Origin: Gammaproteobacteria bacterium
GTDB lineage: Bacteria; Pseudomonadota; Gammaproteobacteria; 21-64-14
Length of the DNA stretch: 64,000 bases
Assembly (NCBI GenBank): GCA_027013145.1
Contig: JALUXX010000056.1
Location: forward strand, 1-64,000
Direction: 5' to 3'
Within the stretch, counting starts at the first letter, position 1; the number at the start of each line of letters is the position of its first letter. This document shows positions 1 through 10,063 of the stretch, in pieces. The translations under genes were made by a program, and so were the position numbers. The notes below the pieces were generated by a model. It was given only the letters and a program-made list of their open reading frames with translations. It had not been told where the DNA came from and searched no databases.

Positions 1-187
1 ATCGCCGCCATCGCCGCTTGGGCCCGTCTTTTCGCCTCACCCATCGGGTGAACGCCTCCTCAGCAGATTGTGTCGTCAGGACAACAGATTACATAGAAAC
101 GGCAGCGTGAATCTACGCTTCTAGGGTTATAACCCCATCTACTACATCCGTGGTATCGGATCGACGTTTAACCCCGAAGTTCTCGTT
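1..187. other. Atypical left-edge sequence upstream of receptor fragment
   Basis: This stretch has no complete gene. A short open frame on the plus strand ends with TGA at 49-51 (last residues AWARLFASPIG) and could be the tail of a gene lying to the left; it is too short to identify. The frame of the downstream TonB receptor is open from position 2 but is stopped by TAG at 122-124, and the residues encoded before that stop do not look like a receptor N-terminus. Plug-domain similarity begins right after the stop (YNPIYYIRGIGS at 128-163). Base composition is lower in GC than most of the window. Confidence 0.5.
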
Positions 188-1936
188 ATGATCAACGGCA
201 TTCCGATTACGAATCTTTTTGTTGGAAATCGGGGGGAAGCGTGGGGAGGGATGCCCGTAGAGAACATCTCAAGAATTGAGGTCATCCGCGGTCCGGGTTC
301 GGCTCTGTACGGCGCAGATGCGTTTGCGGGTGTAATTAATATCGTCACGAAGAGGGCGAGTGAAATTCCAGGAACGGTAATAGGGGTTCGCGCCGGCAGC
401 TTTGATACTTACGATGGGTGGATTCTTCATGGTGGCGACTACGGCGGAACGCGGATAGCAGTAGCCGTCCAGGCGCGTACGACAGACGGCCAGGATGGGA
501 TCGTTGAACAGGATGCGCAAAGCGCCTTTGATCGGCTGTTCGGCACCCACGCATCGCTTGCCCCGGGCCCGGTATCAACCGGCGGAAGGCGTCTCGACGC
601 CCGCATGGATATTTCGAGAGGGTTCTGGCGCCTGCGGGCGGGATATCAGGGCCGAAGGGGTATTGGTACGGGTACCGGTGCTGCGTACGCCCTGGATCCG
701 TTTGGGTCATCGGACAGCGATCGGATAAATGCCGACCTAACTTTTCATCGCGATGATTTCCGGAACAATTGGGATGTTTTGGCCCGTCTCAGCTTCTTCG
801 ACGTGTCAACACGAAGTGATCTTACATTGTTCCCGCCCGGGGCGTTCGGCGGGGCGTTCCCGAACGGCGTGATCGGGAATCCCGACGTTTTCGAGCGCCA
901 GGGGCGTCTGGACCTGTCGGCGTTCTATTCCGGTTTCCGCCGCCATCGGATCCGCATCGGTACGGGGGTGTTCTACGGCGACCTGTACAAGACCCACGAG
1001 ACCAAGAACTTCACGCTCGGCCCAGGCGGCATCCCGGTCCCGCTCGGCGGCCTGGTCGACGTCTCGCAGAGCGCGCCCTTCATCCGCCCGCATCACCGCA
1101 CCGACGCCTACGTCTTTCTCCAGGACGAGTGGGACTTCGCGCGCGACTGGGCCCTGACGGCCGGGGTGCGCTACGACCACTACTCGGACTTCGGCGGCAC
1201 CACCAACCCGCGCTTGGCGCTGGTCTGGCAGGCGCGCTACGACCTCACCGCGAAGCTGCTCTACGGGCGCGCGTTTCGGGCGCCGTCCTTTGCCGAGGAA
1301 TACAACATCAACAATCCGGTTGCGCTCGGAAATCCCAACCTCAAGCCCGAGACCATCAACACCGTGGAGCTGGCCTTCGATTATCAGCCCTCGCCCACCT
1401 TCCGCGCCGGCTTCGACCTGTTCCACTACCGGATGAACGACATCATCCGCTTCGTGCCGGATCCCGCACCGGCGACCAGCGCCACGGCGCAGAACAGCGG
1501 GAGTCAGACCGGGCGCGGGCTCGAGGCCGAGTTCACCTGGCATGCGACCCCGGCCTTCACGCTGCGCGGAAACTACGCCTATCAGCATTCGGTCGACGAT
1601 CGCACGAATACCGACGCCGGGATGGCGCCGGAGCATCAGATCTACCTGCGCGGTGACTGGCGCTTCCTCCCCGGCTGGTCGTGGGACACCCAGGGCAACT
1701 GGGTCGCGGGGCGGCGGCGCACGGCGGGCGACAACCGCCCGCCGGTGGGGCCCTACCTGATCGTCGATACCACGCTGCGCCACCGCGTGGGCCATACCGG
1801 ACTGCACCTCGCCGCCTCGATCCGCAATCTGTTCGACCGCCGCGCCAAGGAGCCGAGCCCGGCCCCGGGGCTGATCCCCAATGATCTGCCGTTGCCCGGG
1901 CGAAGCTTCTATGTCGAGGCGCGGTACGACTTCTGA
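188..1936 (+). CDS. TonB-dependent outer-membrane receptor, 5'-truncated (probable pseudogene or hybrid)
   Basis: The product is the plug plus beta-barrel of a TonB-dependent receptor, which would import a siderophore, cobalamin or other large ligand across the outer membrane. Plug motifs are clear: INGIPITNLF, ISRIEVIRGPGSALYGADAF and GVINIVTK near the start. The barrel carries the usual TNPRLALVW, FRAPSFAEEY and NPNLKPETI motifs and ends in the aromatic F typical of outer-membrane proteins. The ATG at 188 lies inside the plug: similarity extends in frame back to about 128, but TAG at 122-124 closes the frame. No signal peptide, TonB box or first ~80-100 residues are present, so the copy is probably non-functional as it stands. 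The first ~650 bases are visibly poorer in GC than the rest, with the change near 830, suggesting a recombinant gene. A binding protein and sensor kinase follow. The ligand cannot be told from the sequence. Confidence 0.8.
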   Translation: MINGIPITNLFVGNRGEAWGGMPVENISRIEVIRGPGSALYGADAFAGVINIVTKRASEIPGTVIGVRAGSFDTYDGWILHGGDYGGTRIAVAVQARTTDGQDGIVEQDAQSAFDRLFGTHASLAPGPVSTGGRRLDARMDISRGFWRLRAGYQGRRGIGTGTGAAYALDPFGSSDSDRINADLTFHRDDFRNNWDVLARLSFFDVSTRSDLTLFPPGAFGGAFPNGVIGNPDVFERQGRLDLSAFYSGFRRHRIRIGTGVFYGDLYKTHETKNFTLGPGGIPVPLGGLVDVSQSAPFIRPHHRTDAYVFLQDEWDFARDWALTAGVRYDHYSDFGGTTNPRLALVWQARYDLTAKLLYGRAFRAPSFAEEYNINNPVALGNPNLKPETINTVELAFDYQPSPTFRAGFDLFHYRMNDIIRFVPDPAPATSATAQNSGSQTGRGLEAEFTWHATPAFTLRGNYAYQHSVDDRTNTDAGMAPEHQIYLRGDWRFLPGWSWDTQGNWVAGRRRTAGDNRPPVGPYLIVDTTLRHRVGHTGLHLAASIRNLFDRRAKEPSPAPGLIPNDLPLPGRSFYVEARYDF

Positions 1937-2061
1937 AGATGTCCGGGGGATGCCCGCGGCGGGAGGACGGCGAGCGGGCGAGCGTGGTATGCGTGGACGA
2001 TGAAGGGAGACAGCGACGGGATGCGGCCGGGATCGGCCGGGATGCGGCTTTCTGGCCGAGG

Positions 2062-3018
2062 ATGAGGTTTGCCCGGGGGCGCGCCGTCCTCGGCGTCCTA
2101 TGCCTCCTCCTGTGCGGATGGGCCGGCGCGGCGCCGGTCGCGGCGCCGGCGGTCGTCGGGGTCGTCTATCCGGACATCCCGCCGCCGTACCGGGCGGTGT
2201 TCACCCAGATCCTCGCCGGGGTGCGCGCCGCCCCGGAGATCGCGGTGCGTCCCTACCGCCTGGAACGCGACGTGACGCCGGCCGCGCTCGAGCGCTGGGT
2301 GCGCGCGAACGGCTGTCGCGCGGTGATCGCGCTCGGTCGGCGCGGCGTCGATGCCGCCCGCGCCCTCGGCGATGGCGTCCCGGTGATCGTCGGGGCGGTG
2401 CTGGTCACCGACCCGCCGGCGGACCGGGGTATGGTCGGGATCAGTCTCGCGCCGGCCCCCCGGCGCCTGTTCGCGCGTCTGCGGGAACTGGCGCCGGAAG
2501 TCCGGCGCGTGGCCGTGGTCTACAATCCATCGCACAGTGCCTGGTTGATCGAGCGGGCGCGGGCCGCCGCGCAGGCCCAACACCTGGAATTCACCGCGCT
2601 GACGGCGCGGGATCTGCGCGCCGCCGTACACCGCTACCGCGAGATCTTCGAGGAAGCGACGCCCGGCCGGCTCGCATTGTGGCTGCCGCAGGACCCGAGT
2701 ACGGTCGACTCCGGGTCGGTCCTGCCGCTGGTGCTCCAGGCCTCCTGGGACCGGGACGTGGTGGTGTTCTCCAGCAATCCGGCCTACGTGGCGCGCGGTG
2801 TGCTCTTCGCGCTGTACCCGGACAACACCGCCATGGGGACCAGCCTGGGGCGGATGGCGCTGGAGGCGGCGCGCGACGACGGGGCGTCCCCGCGGCGGCT
2901 GCGGTTGTTGACCGACCTGTCGATCGCCGTGAATCTGCGCACCGCCGACCATCTGGGTCTGGCGTTCACCGGACGGCAGATCCAGGGCTTCGACCTCGTG
3001 TTCCCGTTGGGCCGGTAG
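2062..3018 (+). CDS. ABC-type periplasmic substrate-binding protein (ABC_sub_bind family)
   Basis: The encoded protein of 318 residues resembles the ABC_sub_bind family of periplasmic binding proteins: [17 protein letters not shown] near the N-terminus, [14 protein letters not shown] in the middle, and a C-terminal [14 protein letters not shown]. The ATG at 2062 is chosen because it starts directly on a signal peptide (positive MRFARGR, then a hydrophobic core, then GWAGAAP). The longer open frame from 1939 would add about 41 polar residues of no family character. No permease or ATPase gene is nearby. The stop is only 10 bases before a membrane sensor kinase, so the protein more likely feeds a ligand signal to that kinase than a transporter. 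That role is inferred from context. Confidence 0.75.
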   Translation: MRFARGRAVLGVLCLLLCGWAGAAPVAAPAVVGVVYPDIPPPYRAVFTQILAGVRAAPEIAVRPYRLERDVTPAALERWVRANGCRAVIALGRRGVDAARALGDGVPVIVGAVLVTDPPADRGMVGISLAPAPRRLFARLRELAPEVRRVAVVYNPSHSAWLIERARAAAQAQHLEFTALTARDLRAAVHRYREIFEEATPGRLALWLPQDPSTVDSGSVLPLVLQASWDRDVVVFSSNPAYVARGVLFALYPDNTAMGTSLGRMALEAARDDGASPRRLRLLTDLSIAVNLRTADHLGLAFTGRQIQGFDLVFPLGR

Positions 3019-3028
3019 GAGGGGAGGG

Positions 3029-6000
3029 ATGGGCATCCTGGCACGATTGTTCCCCCCCGGGCAGGGCTTCCGGCGCCAGCTCTCGCTCGCGTTCTCGATC
3101 GGGATCGTGTGCCTGGCCCTGGGATCCTCGCTCGGCATCTCGTGGTTCGCCGCGGCGAAGGTGCGCCAGACACTCCTGGAGCAGGGGCGGCAGGTCACCG
3201 AGAGTTTCGCCCGCCAGAGCGTGCTGGCGCTGCTCTACGGCAGCGGGGAGAATGCGCGCGACGCCGCGGCCACGACGCTGGCCTTCCCGGGCGTGCGTCG
3301 CGTCGCCGTCTACGGACTCCGGGGCAAGCCCCTGCTCGACATCGGCGCGGGCGGGGCGGCGCCCGCCCGCGCCGCGGGCGCCTGGCCGTCGAAGGCCGCG
3401 CTGGTGCGGGAGACCTCGGGCGAGTGGGCGTTCGCCGCGCCGGTATACGCGGGTGCGGGCGGGCGCTCTACGCCGTCCCCCTTCGAACTCAAGGCGCCCC
3501 GGGCGCAGCTCGTCGGTCATGTCTACGTGGTGATCTCCAAGGACAATCTGCACGCACTGCAGCGCGGGATCTTCATCGACAACGTCGTCATCTCCACGGC
3601 CCTCGCGCTGCTGCTGCTGATCGTGCTGCGCCTGATCACGCGCCGGATCACCGATCCGATCCGCGGTCTGTCGATGATCATGAAGGCCGCCGAGCGCGGC
3701 GAGTCGGGGGTGCGCGCGGAGCGCCGCGGCCCCAAGGAGGCGGCCGACATGGCGCACGCCTTCAACGGCATGATGGACGCGCTCGAGCGCAACCACGCGG
3801 ATCTGGTCGCGCAGAAGGAACTGCTCCAGCACCAGATGGAGGCGCAGCGCCTGATCAGCTCGATCTCCGCGCGGCTGGTCACGGCCGGCGCCACCGACCT
3901 CGGCGCGGCGGTGCACGGCGCCCTCGGCGCCGTCGGCGGGTTCTACCACATGGACCGCGCGTACGTGATGCGGCTGGACGAGGGCGGGACGCTGCTGCGG
4001 CGGACGCGCGAGTGGTGTGCGGACGGCGCCCCGCCGCTGGGTGCGGATCTGCGCGAGTGCGACGCCGGGCGCTGCGGACTGCTGCTGCGGCGTATCCATG
4101 GTCGCGAGGTCGTGGTCGTCGGGGATCTGGGGGCGGGGGAGTTCCGGGACGACGTCTGGCCGGCGCAGCTCACGGCCCGCGGGATCCGCAGTTGCGTGTT
4201 CCTCCCGATGGTGTACGGGGACGCCGTGGCCGGGGTGCTGGGGTTCGACAGCCGCACGCCGGGGCGCGAGTGGCAGGACACGGACCTGTCCCTGCTCAAG
4301 GTGGTGGCGGAGATCCTCGTCAACGCCCTCGAACGCGTGCGCGCCGAACGCCAACTGCGCGAGGCCAAGGAGGCCGCCGAGGGCGCAAACCGCGCCAAGA
4401 GCGAATTCCTCGCCAACATGAGCCACGAGATCCGCACGCCGATGAACGGGATCCTCGGCATGCTCTCGCTCCTCGCGGAGACCCCGCTCAGCACCGAGCA
4501 GCGTGAGTACACGGAGGTGGCGCGCAAGTCCGGCGACACGCTGCTGGGGCTGCTCAACGATATCCTGGACTTCTCCAAGATCGAGGCGCGCCGTCTGCAG
4601 CTCGAGGTCATCGACCTCGACGTGCGCGCCGTCGTCGACGAGACCGTGGAGCTGTTCGCCGAGCGCGCGCACGCCAAGGGGGTGGACGTCGCCGGGGTGG
4701 TCGCCGCCGCCGTGCCCGCGCGGCTGCGCGGCGACCCGATGCGCCTGCGGCAGGTGCTGACCAATCTCGTGGGCAATGCCGTGAAATTCACCGATCGCGG
4801 CTCCGTTACGGTGCGTTGCGCACTTGCCGGCGAGGATGCCGGGTCCGTGCGGCTGCGGTTCACGGTGGCCGATACCGGCATCGGCATCCCGGTGGAGGCG
4901 CAGGCGGGGGTGTTCGATCTGTTCTCGCAGGGGGACAGCTCCACCACGCGACGCTTCGGTGGGACCGGGCTCGGGCTGGCGATCAGCCGCGAGCTGATCG
5001 AGCGGATGGGCGGCGAGATCGGCGTCGATTCGCAACCCGGGGAGGGAAGCACCTTCTGGTTTACCGTCGGGCTGGCCGCCGCGGCCGGGGAGGATCCGCC
5101 GCCGGGGGCGCGGCTGGCGGGGCGCCGGGTGCTGGTCGCGGCCCCTGCGGGGCCGGCGCGCGAGGGTCTGGTCGAGCACCTGCACCGGCTCGAGGTCGTC
5201 CACGAATGCGTGTCCGGACTGCGTGCAGTGCCGGGCCGGCTGCGCGACGCGCGTGCCGGGGAGCGGTGGGAGGCGGTGATCCTCGATTCGGGGACCGACG
5301 GGGCCGGGGCCGACGAGGCGCTGGAGGTGGCCCAGGCGCTACGCGACGACCCCGCGCTGGCGGGGGTGCGGATCCTGCTGATGGTCCCCCTGGGACGCTG
5401 GGCGGGTAGTGCGGCCGAGCGCAGCGCCGGGATCGACGACTATCTCAGCAAGCCGTTGCGCTTCGCGCAGCTCGTCGAGCGCCTCGGGAACGCCCTCGAC
5501 GCCGCCGGCGCCCGGGAGCGCCCGACCGTCGCCGTCCAGCCCCTCCCGGGCGCCGGGGCGCGTGTCCTGGTCGCCGAGGACAATCCGGTCAATCAGAAAG
5601 TTGCCGTGGGGATGCTCAAGCGATTGGGGTGTCGGGCCGATACGGTGGCGAACGGGCGCGAGGCCCTCCGCGCGCTGGAGTCCGGGCCCTACGACCTCGT
5701 CCTGATGGACTGCCAGATGCCGGAGATGGACGGTTTCGAGGCGACCGAAGAGATCCGCCGGCGCGAGGAGGGGGGGCGGCATACGCCCGTGGTCGCGATG
5801 ACCGCCTATACGCTCAAGGGCGACCGCGACCGCTGCCTCGCCGCGGGGATGGACGACTACCTCGCGAAGCCCGTCGGGCTGGACGCCCTGCGCGCCGTGC
5901 TCCGGCGATGGCTGCCGGTCGTGCGGGAGGTTGTGACCGCGCCGTCCGGCAGGGGCGGCGCCGGCGGAGACGGCGAGCGCCCGATGGACTTCACCCGCCT

Positions 6001-6346
6001 GCCCAGCATCGACCCGCGTGCCTTCGAGGAGCTGCGCGAGCTGCTCGGTGCCGAACTGAATTCCGTGGCGGCGCTGTTCCTGACCGATGCCGCCGCGCGC
6101 CTCAAGCGCCTGCGCGCCGCGCTCGAGTCGGGCGACGGCAAGGTGCTCTTTGAGGAGGCGCACAGCCTCAAGGGCGGCAGCGCCAACATCGGGGCGGCGC
6201 GGCTGGCGGCGATGGCGCGCGAGCTGCAGTTCATGGGTCGCGAGGGCGATCTCACCCACGCCGCGGAGCTGGTCGCGCGGATCGAGTGGGAGCTGGCGAC
6301 CGTGCAGAAGGCCCTGCGCGGCGAACTGGAGCGCCACGGGACATGA
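3029..6346 (+). CDS. Hybrid sensor histidine kinase (HAMP-GAF-HisKA-HATPase-REC-REC-HPt)
   Basis: This 1105-residue inner-membrane phosphorelay protein is BarA-like in architecture. A membrane segment (about 17-44), an extracytoplasmic sensor (45-180) and a second membrane segment (184-205) are followed by HAMP (about 206-258), a GAF-like domain (275-435), the dimerisation domain with phospho-acceptor H466 ([12 protein letters not shown]), an ATPase domain (N-box near 582, DTGIGIP near 614, [10 protein letters not shown] near 644), two receivers and an HPt domain with H1045 ([15 protein letters not shown]). Receiver 2 is complete, with D894 in [11 protein letters not shown]. Receiver 1 (about 705-820) lacks the N-terminal acidic pair (VLVAAPA where VLVVDDN is usual), so it is probably not phosphorylated. 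The preceding binding protein is the likely input. The stop overlaps the start of the next gene (ATGA), so the two are translationally coupled and the c-di-GMP enzyme downstream is the obvious output partner. Confidence 0.93.
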   Translation: MGILARLFPPGQGFRRQLSLAFSIGIVCLALGSSLGISWFAAAKVRQTLLEQGRQVTESFARQSVLALLYGSGENARDAAATTLAFPGVRRVAVYGLRGKPLLDIGAGGAAPARAAGAWPSKAALVRETSGEWAFAAPVYAGAGGRSTPSPFELKAPRAQLVGHVYVVISKDNLHALQRGIFIDNVVISTALALLLLIVLRLITRRITDPIRGLSMIMKAAERGESGVRAERRGPKEAADMAHAFNGMMDALERNHADLVAQKELLQHQMEAQRLISSISARLVTAGATDLGAAVHGALGAVGGFYHMDRAYVMRLDEGGTLLRRTREWCADGAPPLGADLRECDAGRCGLLLRRIHGREVVVVGDLGAGEFRDDVWPAQLTARGIRSCVFLPMVYGDAVAGVLGFDSRTPGREWQDTDLSLLKVVAEILVNALERVRAERQLREAKEAAEGANRAKSEFLANMSHEIRTPMNGILGMLSLLAETPLSTEQREYTEVARKSGDTLLGLLNDILDFSKIEARRLQLEVIDLDVRAVVDETVELFAERAHAKGVDVAGVVAAAVPARLRGDPMRLRQVLTNLVGNAVKFTDRGSVTVRCALAGEDAGSVRLRFTVADTGIGIPVEAQAGVFDLFSQGDSSTTRRFGGTGLGLAISRELIERMGGEIGVDSQPGEGSTFWFTVGLAAAAGEDPPPGARLAGRRVLVAAPAGPAREGLVEHLHRLEVVHECVSGLRAVPGRLRDARAGERWEAVILDSGTDGAGADEALEVAQALRDDPALAGVRILLMVPLGRWAGSAAERSAGIDDYLSKPLRFAQLVERLGNALDAAGARERPTVAVQPLPGAGARVLVAEDNPVNQKVAVGMLKRLGCRADTVANGREALRALESGPYDLVLMDCQMPEMDGFEATEEIRRREEGGRHTPVVAMTAYTLKGDRDRCLAAGMDDYLAKPVGLDALRAVLRRWLPVVREVVTAPSGRGGAGGDGERPMDFTRLPSIDPRAFEELRELLGAELNSVAALFLTDAAARLKRLRAALESGDGKVLFEEAHSLKGGSANIGAARLAAMARELQFMGREGDLTHAAELVARIEWELATVQKALRGELERHGT

Positions 6347-8094
6347 GCGCGTCCGGCGCGACGAACGGCGAACCGCTGATCCTGGTCGTCGACGACGACC
6401 CGGCGACGCGGCTCATGCTGCGCCGCGCCCTCGAGCGCGACGGCTACCGCGTCGAGGAGGCCGACGACGGGGCCGCGGCCCTGGAGCGCTACGAGCGCAT
6501 CGGGCCGGACCTGATCCTGATGGACGCGGTCATGCCCGGCGTGGACGGGTTCACGGCCTGCGCGCGACTGCAGCGCCTGCCGCAGGGCCATCTCACCCCG
6601 GTCCTGATCATTACCGGCCTCGACGACGAGGAGTCGGTGAACCGCGCCTTCGAGAGCGGCGCCAGCGATTACATCCAGAAGCCGATCCGCTGGGCGGTGC
6701 TGCGCCGGCGCGTGCGGCGCATGCTCACCGAGAGCCGCGCCGAACGCCACGTCAACCACCTCGCCTACCACGATGCGCTCACCGACCTGCCGAACCGCCG
6801 TCTGTTCGCCGACCAGCTCGAACAGCGCACCGACCTGGCGCGCCGCAAGGGCCAACCGCTCGCACTGCTGTTCCTCGACCTCGACCGCTTCAAACTCGTC
6901 AACGACTCGCTGGGGCACGAGATGGGCGACCTGCTCATCCAGTCGGTCGCGCAGCGTCTCTCGGGAGCGGTGCGCAAGAGCGATATCGTCGGGCGCCTCG
7001 GCGGCGACGAGTTCACCGTGATCGTCGAGGGGGTGACCTCGGCCCAGGACGCCGCGCTGATCGCGCAGAAACTGATCGACACGCTCTCCGAGCCCTTCAC
7101 CCTGGATTCGCGCGAGATCTTCGTCACCGCCAGCGTCGGCATCGCCCTGTATCCGTTCGACGGCGATCAGTCCGGCACCCTGCTGAAGAACGCCGATACC
7201 GCCATGTACCGGGCCAAGGAGCGCGGGCGCAACGGCTACCAGTTCTACACCGCGGAAATGAGCGCGCGCGCGATGGAGCGCCTGGCCCTGGAGAACAATC
7301 TGCGCCGCGCCCTGGAGCGTGACGAACTGCTGCTGCATTATCAGCCGCAGGTGCGGCTCGACTCCGGGGATCTGATCGGCCTCGAAGCCCTCGTGCGCTG
7401 GAACCATCCGGATCTCGGGTTGGTCCCGCCCGGCGAGTTCATCCCGCTCGCGGAAGAGACCGGGCTGATCGTCCCGGTCGGCGAGTGGGTGTTGCGCCAA
7501 GCCTGCCGCCAGGCGCGCGCGTGGCGCGAGGCCGGTCGCGAAACCCTGCGCGTGGCGGTCAATCTCTCGGGCCGGCAGCTTCGCCAGCAGAACCTGGTCG
7601 AAGTCATCCGCCAGATCCTGGAGGAGTCCGATCTGCCCCCGGGCGGGCTCGAACTCGAGCTGACCGAGAGCAGCATCATGCACAAAGACAAGCTCACGAT
7701 CTCGACCTTATGGGCGTTGCACGAGATGGGCATCCGGCTGTCGATCGACGACTTCGGCACCGGATATTCGAATCTCGGCTACCTCAAGCGCTTCCCCATC
7801 GACACCCTCAAGATCGACCGCTCCTTCGTGCGCGACATCACCGCCGATCCCGACGACGCCGCCATCACGACGGCGATCATCGCCATGGCCCACAACCTCA
7901 AGATCGACGTCGTCGCCGAGGGTGTGGAGACCGAAGAGCAGAAGGCCTTTCTGCGCGAGCGCGGCTGCGACGCGATCCAGGGCTTCCTGATCGGGCGCCC
8001 GATGCCGGCCGAGTCCTGGCCGGGCGCGCCCGGCGCGCCGGGCGGAAGCGCGTCCGCGCCCGTGCACGGGCGTGCCGGTACCCGCGGACGCTGA
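6343..8094 (+). CDS. Response regulator with GGDEF and EAL domains (c-di-GMP turnover)
   Basis: The 583-residue protein starts with a receiver (LILVVDDD; phospho-acceptor D61 in [11 protein letters not shown]) and continues into a diguanylate cyclase domain with intact GGDEF at 220-224 and an RxxD product-inhibition site (RKSD) exactly five residues before it. An EAL phosphodiesterase domain follows, with E348-A-L in [10 protein letters not shown] and the [10 protein letters not shown] and [17 protein letters not shown] motifs. Both catalytic motifs are intact, so it could make and degrade c-di-GMP; which activity dominates cannot be read from sequence. The start at 6343 overlaps the stop of the hybrid kinase, so the longer open frame from 6286 is not used. 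Its receiver is the likely target of the kinase's HPt domain. A REP array begins just after the stop. Confidence 0.93.
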   Translation: MSASGATNGEPLILVVDDDPATRLMLRRALERDGYRVEEADDGAAALERYERIGPDLILMDAVMPGVDGFTACARLQRLPQGHLTPVLIITGLDDEESVNRAFESGASDYIQKPIRWAVLRRRVRRMLTESRAERHVNHLAYHDALTDLPNRRLFADQLEQRTDLARRKGQPLALLFLDLDRFKLVNDSLGHEMGDLLIQSVAQRLSGAVRKSDIVGRLGGDEFTVIVEGVTSAQDAALIAQKLIDTLSEPFTLDSREIFVTASVGIALYPFDGDQSGTLLKNADTAMYRAKERGRNGYQFYTAEMSARAMERLALENNLRRALERDELLLHYQPQVRLDSGDLIGLEALVRWNHPDLGLVPPGEFIPLAEETGLIVPVGEWVLRQACRQARAWREAGRETLRVAVNLSGRQLRQQNLVEVIRQILEESDLPPGGLELELTESSIMHKDKLTISTLWALHEMGIRLSIDDFGTGYSNLGYLKRFPIDTLKIDRSFVRDITADPDDAAITTAIIAMAHNLKIDVVAEGVETEEQKAFLRERGCDAIQGFLIGRPMPAESWPGAPGAPGGSASAPVHGRAGTRGR

Positions 8095-8107
8095 ATTCCG
8101 ACCCCCG

Positions 8108-8762
8108 TCGGCCGGCAGGCCGGGCAAGCCCGGCCCTACGGTACCCCCCCCATGCCGAACCCGGCACCGGTAGGGCGGGCCTCGGCCCGCCGGCGACGTT
8201 CGATCCGAACGGCGTCGGATCAAACCACGTCGTCGGCCGGGCAAGCGCGGCCCTACCCCCCATTCACGCCGCGCCGGCACCGGTAGGGCGGGCCTTGGCC
8301 CGCCGGCGACGTTCGATCCGAACGGCGTCGGATCAAACCACGTCGTCGGCCGGGCAAGCCCGGCCCTACCCCACATTCACGCCGCGCCGGCACCGGTAGG
8401 GCGGGCCTTGGCCCGCCGGCGACGTTCGATCCGAACGGCGTCGGATCAAACCACGTCGTCGGCCGGGCAAGCCCGGCCCTACGGTACCCCCCATGCCGAA
8501 CCCGGCACCGGTAGGGCGGGCCTCGGCCCGCCGGCGACGTTCGATCCGAACGGCGTCGGATCAAACCACGTCGTCGGCCGGGCAAGCCCGGCCCTACCCC
8601 ACATTCACGCCGCGCCGGCACCGGTAGGGCGGGCCTTGGCCCGCCGGCGACGTTCGATCCGAACGGCGTCGGATCAAACCACGTCGTCGGCCGGGCAAGC
8701 CCGGCCCTACCCCACATTCACGCCGCGCCGGCCCCCGGTAGGGCGGGCCTTGGCCCGCCGAC
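8108..8762. repeat. REP-doublet tandem array 1 (about 113-bp period)
   Basis: This gap of over 700 bases holds no gene. It holds a tandem array of a palindromic unit. Each unit opens with a GTAG-headed hairpin (GTAGGGCGGGCCTTGGCCCG, then CC) and closes with an inverted partner (GGCCGGGCAAGCCCGGCCCT, then AC). The opening element recurs with its second base near 8171, 8284, 8397, 8512, 8625 and 8739, a period of 113-115 bases. The spacer carries a further dyad, GATCCGAACGGCGTCGGATC. The GTAG head followed by a GC-rich stem-loop, in head-to-head pairs, is the structure of REP/BIME elements that RAYT (TnpA-REP) transposases mobilise. Apparent ORFs across the array are translations of the repeat and are not genes. 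Confidence 0.92.
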
Positions 8763-8766
8763 GCGG

Positions 8767-8772
8767 TATATT
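8767..8772 (+). promoter_or_regulatory. Candidate -10 box for the HDAC-family gene
   Basis: TATATT lies 46 bases before the ATG, immediately after the last REP unit. No convincing -35 is seen at standard spacing, so this is a weak prediction resting on the AT-rich hexamer in otherwise very GC-rich sequence. Confidence 0.35.
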
Positions 8773-8817
8773 TGTCCCGACGCACGTCGCGCAACGGCAC
8801 AAACGACCGGCGGGGTA

Positions 8818-9774
8818 ATGATGTCCGGTTCCGGGGAAGTGGCGGTTTTCATCGGTGAGGCGCTGGCCCGCTACGGCTTCGGCCAGGGCCATCCCTTCGG
8901 GCCGGACCGCATGGACGCCTTCTGGAACGAGGCCCGCCGGCGCGGGCTGGATCGGCGCGTCACGGTGGGGGCGCCGGAAGCCGCCGCGGAGGAAGATCTG
9001 CGGCGCTTTCACACCGCGGGATATATCGAGCGGGTGCGCGCGCAATCGCGCAGCGGATTCGGTTTTCTCGACGCCGGCGACACGCCCGCCTTTCGCGGCG
9101 TGTTCGAGGCCGCGTCCTGCGTGGTGGGCACCACGCTCGCGGCGCTCTCCGCCCTGATCGAGGGACGCTGCCGCGCCGCCTTCGTGCCGATCGCCGGGCT
9201 CCATCACGCGCGGCGCGACGCCGCGGCGGGCTTCTGCGTGTTCAACGACTGCGGGGTCGCCATCGAGGTGCTGCGCGCCGTCCACGGCGTGCGCCGGGTC
9301 GCCTACGTCGATATCGACGCCCACCACGGGGACGGGGTGTTCTACGCCTTCGAGGACGACCCGGACGTCGTCATCGCCGATCTCCATGAGGACGGCCGCT
9401 ACCTGTACCCGGGGACGGGGGCCGCCTCCGAGACCGGTCGCGGCGCGGCCCGCGGGACCAAACTGAACCTGCCGCTCGCGCCGGGCGCCGATGATACCGC
9501 CTTCGCCGCGGCGTGGCGGCGCGCCGAGGCCTTCGTGCGCGCGGCGCGGCCCGAGTTCGTGATCTTTCAATGCGGGGCCGACGGGCTTGCGGGGGATCCC
9601 ATCACCCATTTGGCCTACACGCCGGCCGCGCACGCGCGGGCGGCCCGCGATCTCGCGGCACTGGCGCGCGATTGCGGCGCCCGGGGCGTGCTCGGCCTCG
9701 GCGGCGGCGGCTATGACCGCGCGAACCTCGCCGCGGCCTGGTGCGCGGTCCTGGAGGCCTGGATCGGCGACTGA
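8818..9774 (+). CDS. Histone deacetylase-fold amidohydrolase (class II HDAC/AcuC-like)
   Basis: The 318-residue protein is a zinc amidohydrolase of the arginase/deacetylase fold, expected to remove acetyl or related acyl groups from amines such as acetyl-lysine or acetylpolyamines. The catalytic His pair (H129, H130 in [18 protein letters not shown]), metal ligands D167 and H169 ([11 protein letters not shown]) and D255 ([10 protein letters not shown]), and the active-site Tyr (Y299 in [11 protein letters not shown]) are all present, so an active enzyme is expected. Two in-frame ATGs occur (8818 and 8821), with a GGGG-type ribosome site just upstream. It stands alone between a REP array and glyA, so context gives no substrate. 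Histone-like targets are not implied. Confidence 0.88.
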   Translation: MMSGSGEVAVFIGEALARYGFGQGHPFGPDRMDAFWNEARRRGLDRRVTVGAPEAAAEEDLRRFHTAGYIERVRAQSRSGFGFLDAGDTPAFRGVFEAASCVVGTTLAALSALIEGRCRAAFVPIAGLHHARRDAAAGFCVFNDCGVAIEVLRAVHGVRRVAYVDIDAHHGDGVFYAFEDDPDVVIADLHEDGRYLYPGTGAASETGRGAARGTKLNLPLAPGADDTAFAAAWRRAEAFVRAARPEFVIFQCGADGLAGDPITHLAYTPAAHARAARDLAALARDCGARGVLGLGGGGYDRANLAAAWCAVLEAWIGD

Positions 9775-10063
9775 GGCGGCCGCGCGGCCCGCGAGCCATG
9801 CATCGCGCGTGCGGATCGGTTATCCTTTAGGCCGCTTTTCCGCCCGTGGAGGATGCCGAGCGGCGGCCCGCCGGCCGGCCCTTCGCGAACGTCGGCCCCC
9901 CGCCGGGGCCGACCCGACCGGTCCGCGCACAGCGAGGCGAGACGGAAGTCGAGGACGGTCCCGCACCGGCCCGGCGCGTGCGGCCCCGCACCCCGGGACC
10001 CGGTCTCCGGGCGGCGGCGCGGCCCCGGGGCTTGCCGGCCACCCGATCATTCAGGGGAGATCC
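9775..10063. other. Intergenic leader upstream of glyA
   Basis: This 289-base, very GC-rich gap shows no convincing gene. TTATCCTTT near 9820-9830 is the most promoter-like stretch, giving a leader of about 230 bases before glyA. No conserved glycine, SAM or THF riboswitch core was recognised by eye. A strong ribosome site (AGGGGAG) sits just before the glyA start. Confidence 0.35.

Noticed and set aside
1-51. Short open frame ending AWARLFASPIG as a gene end
   Set aside because: Only 16 codons are visible and no similarity is recognised, so no gene is called.
8253-8717. Open frames with repeating WFDPTPFGSNVAG-type peptides across the arrays (also 15216-15608)
   Set aside because: They are translations of the DNA repeat, occur on both strands, and have no start signals.
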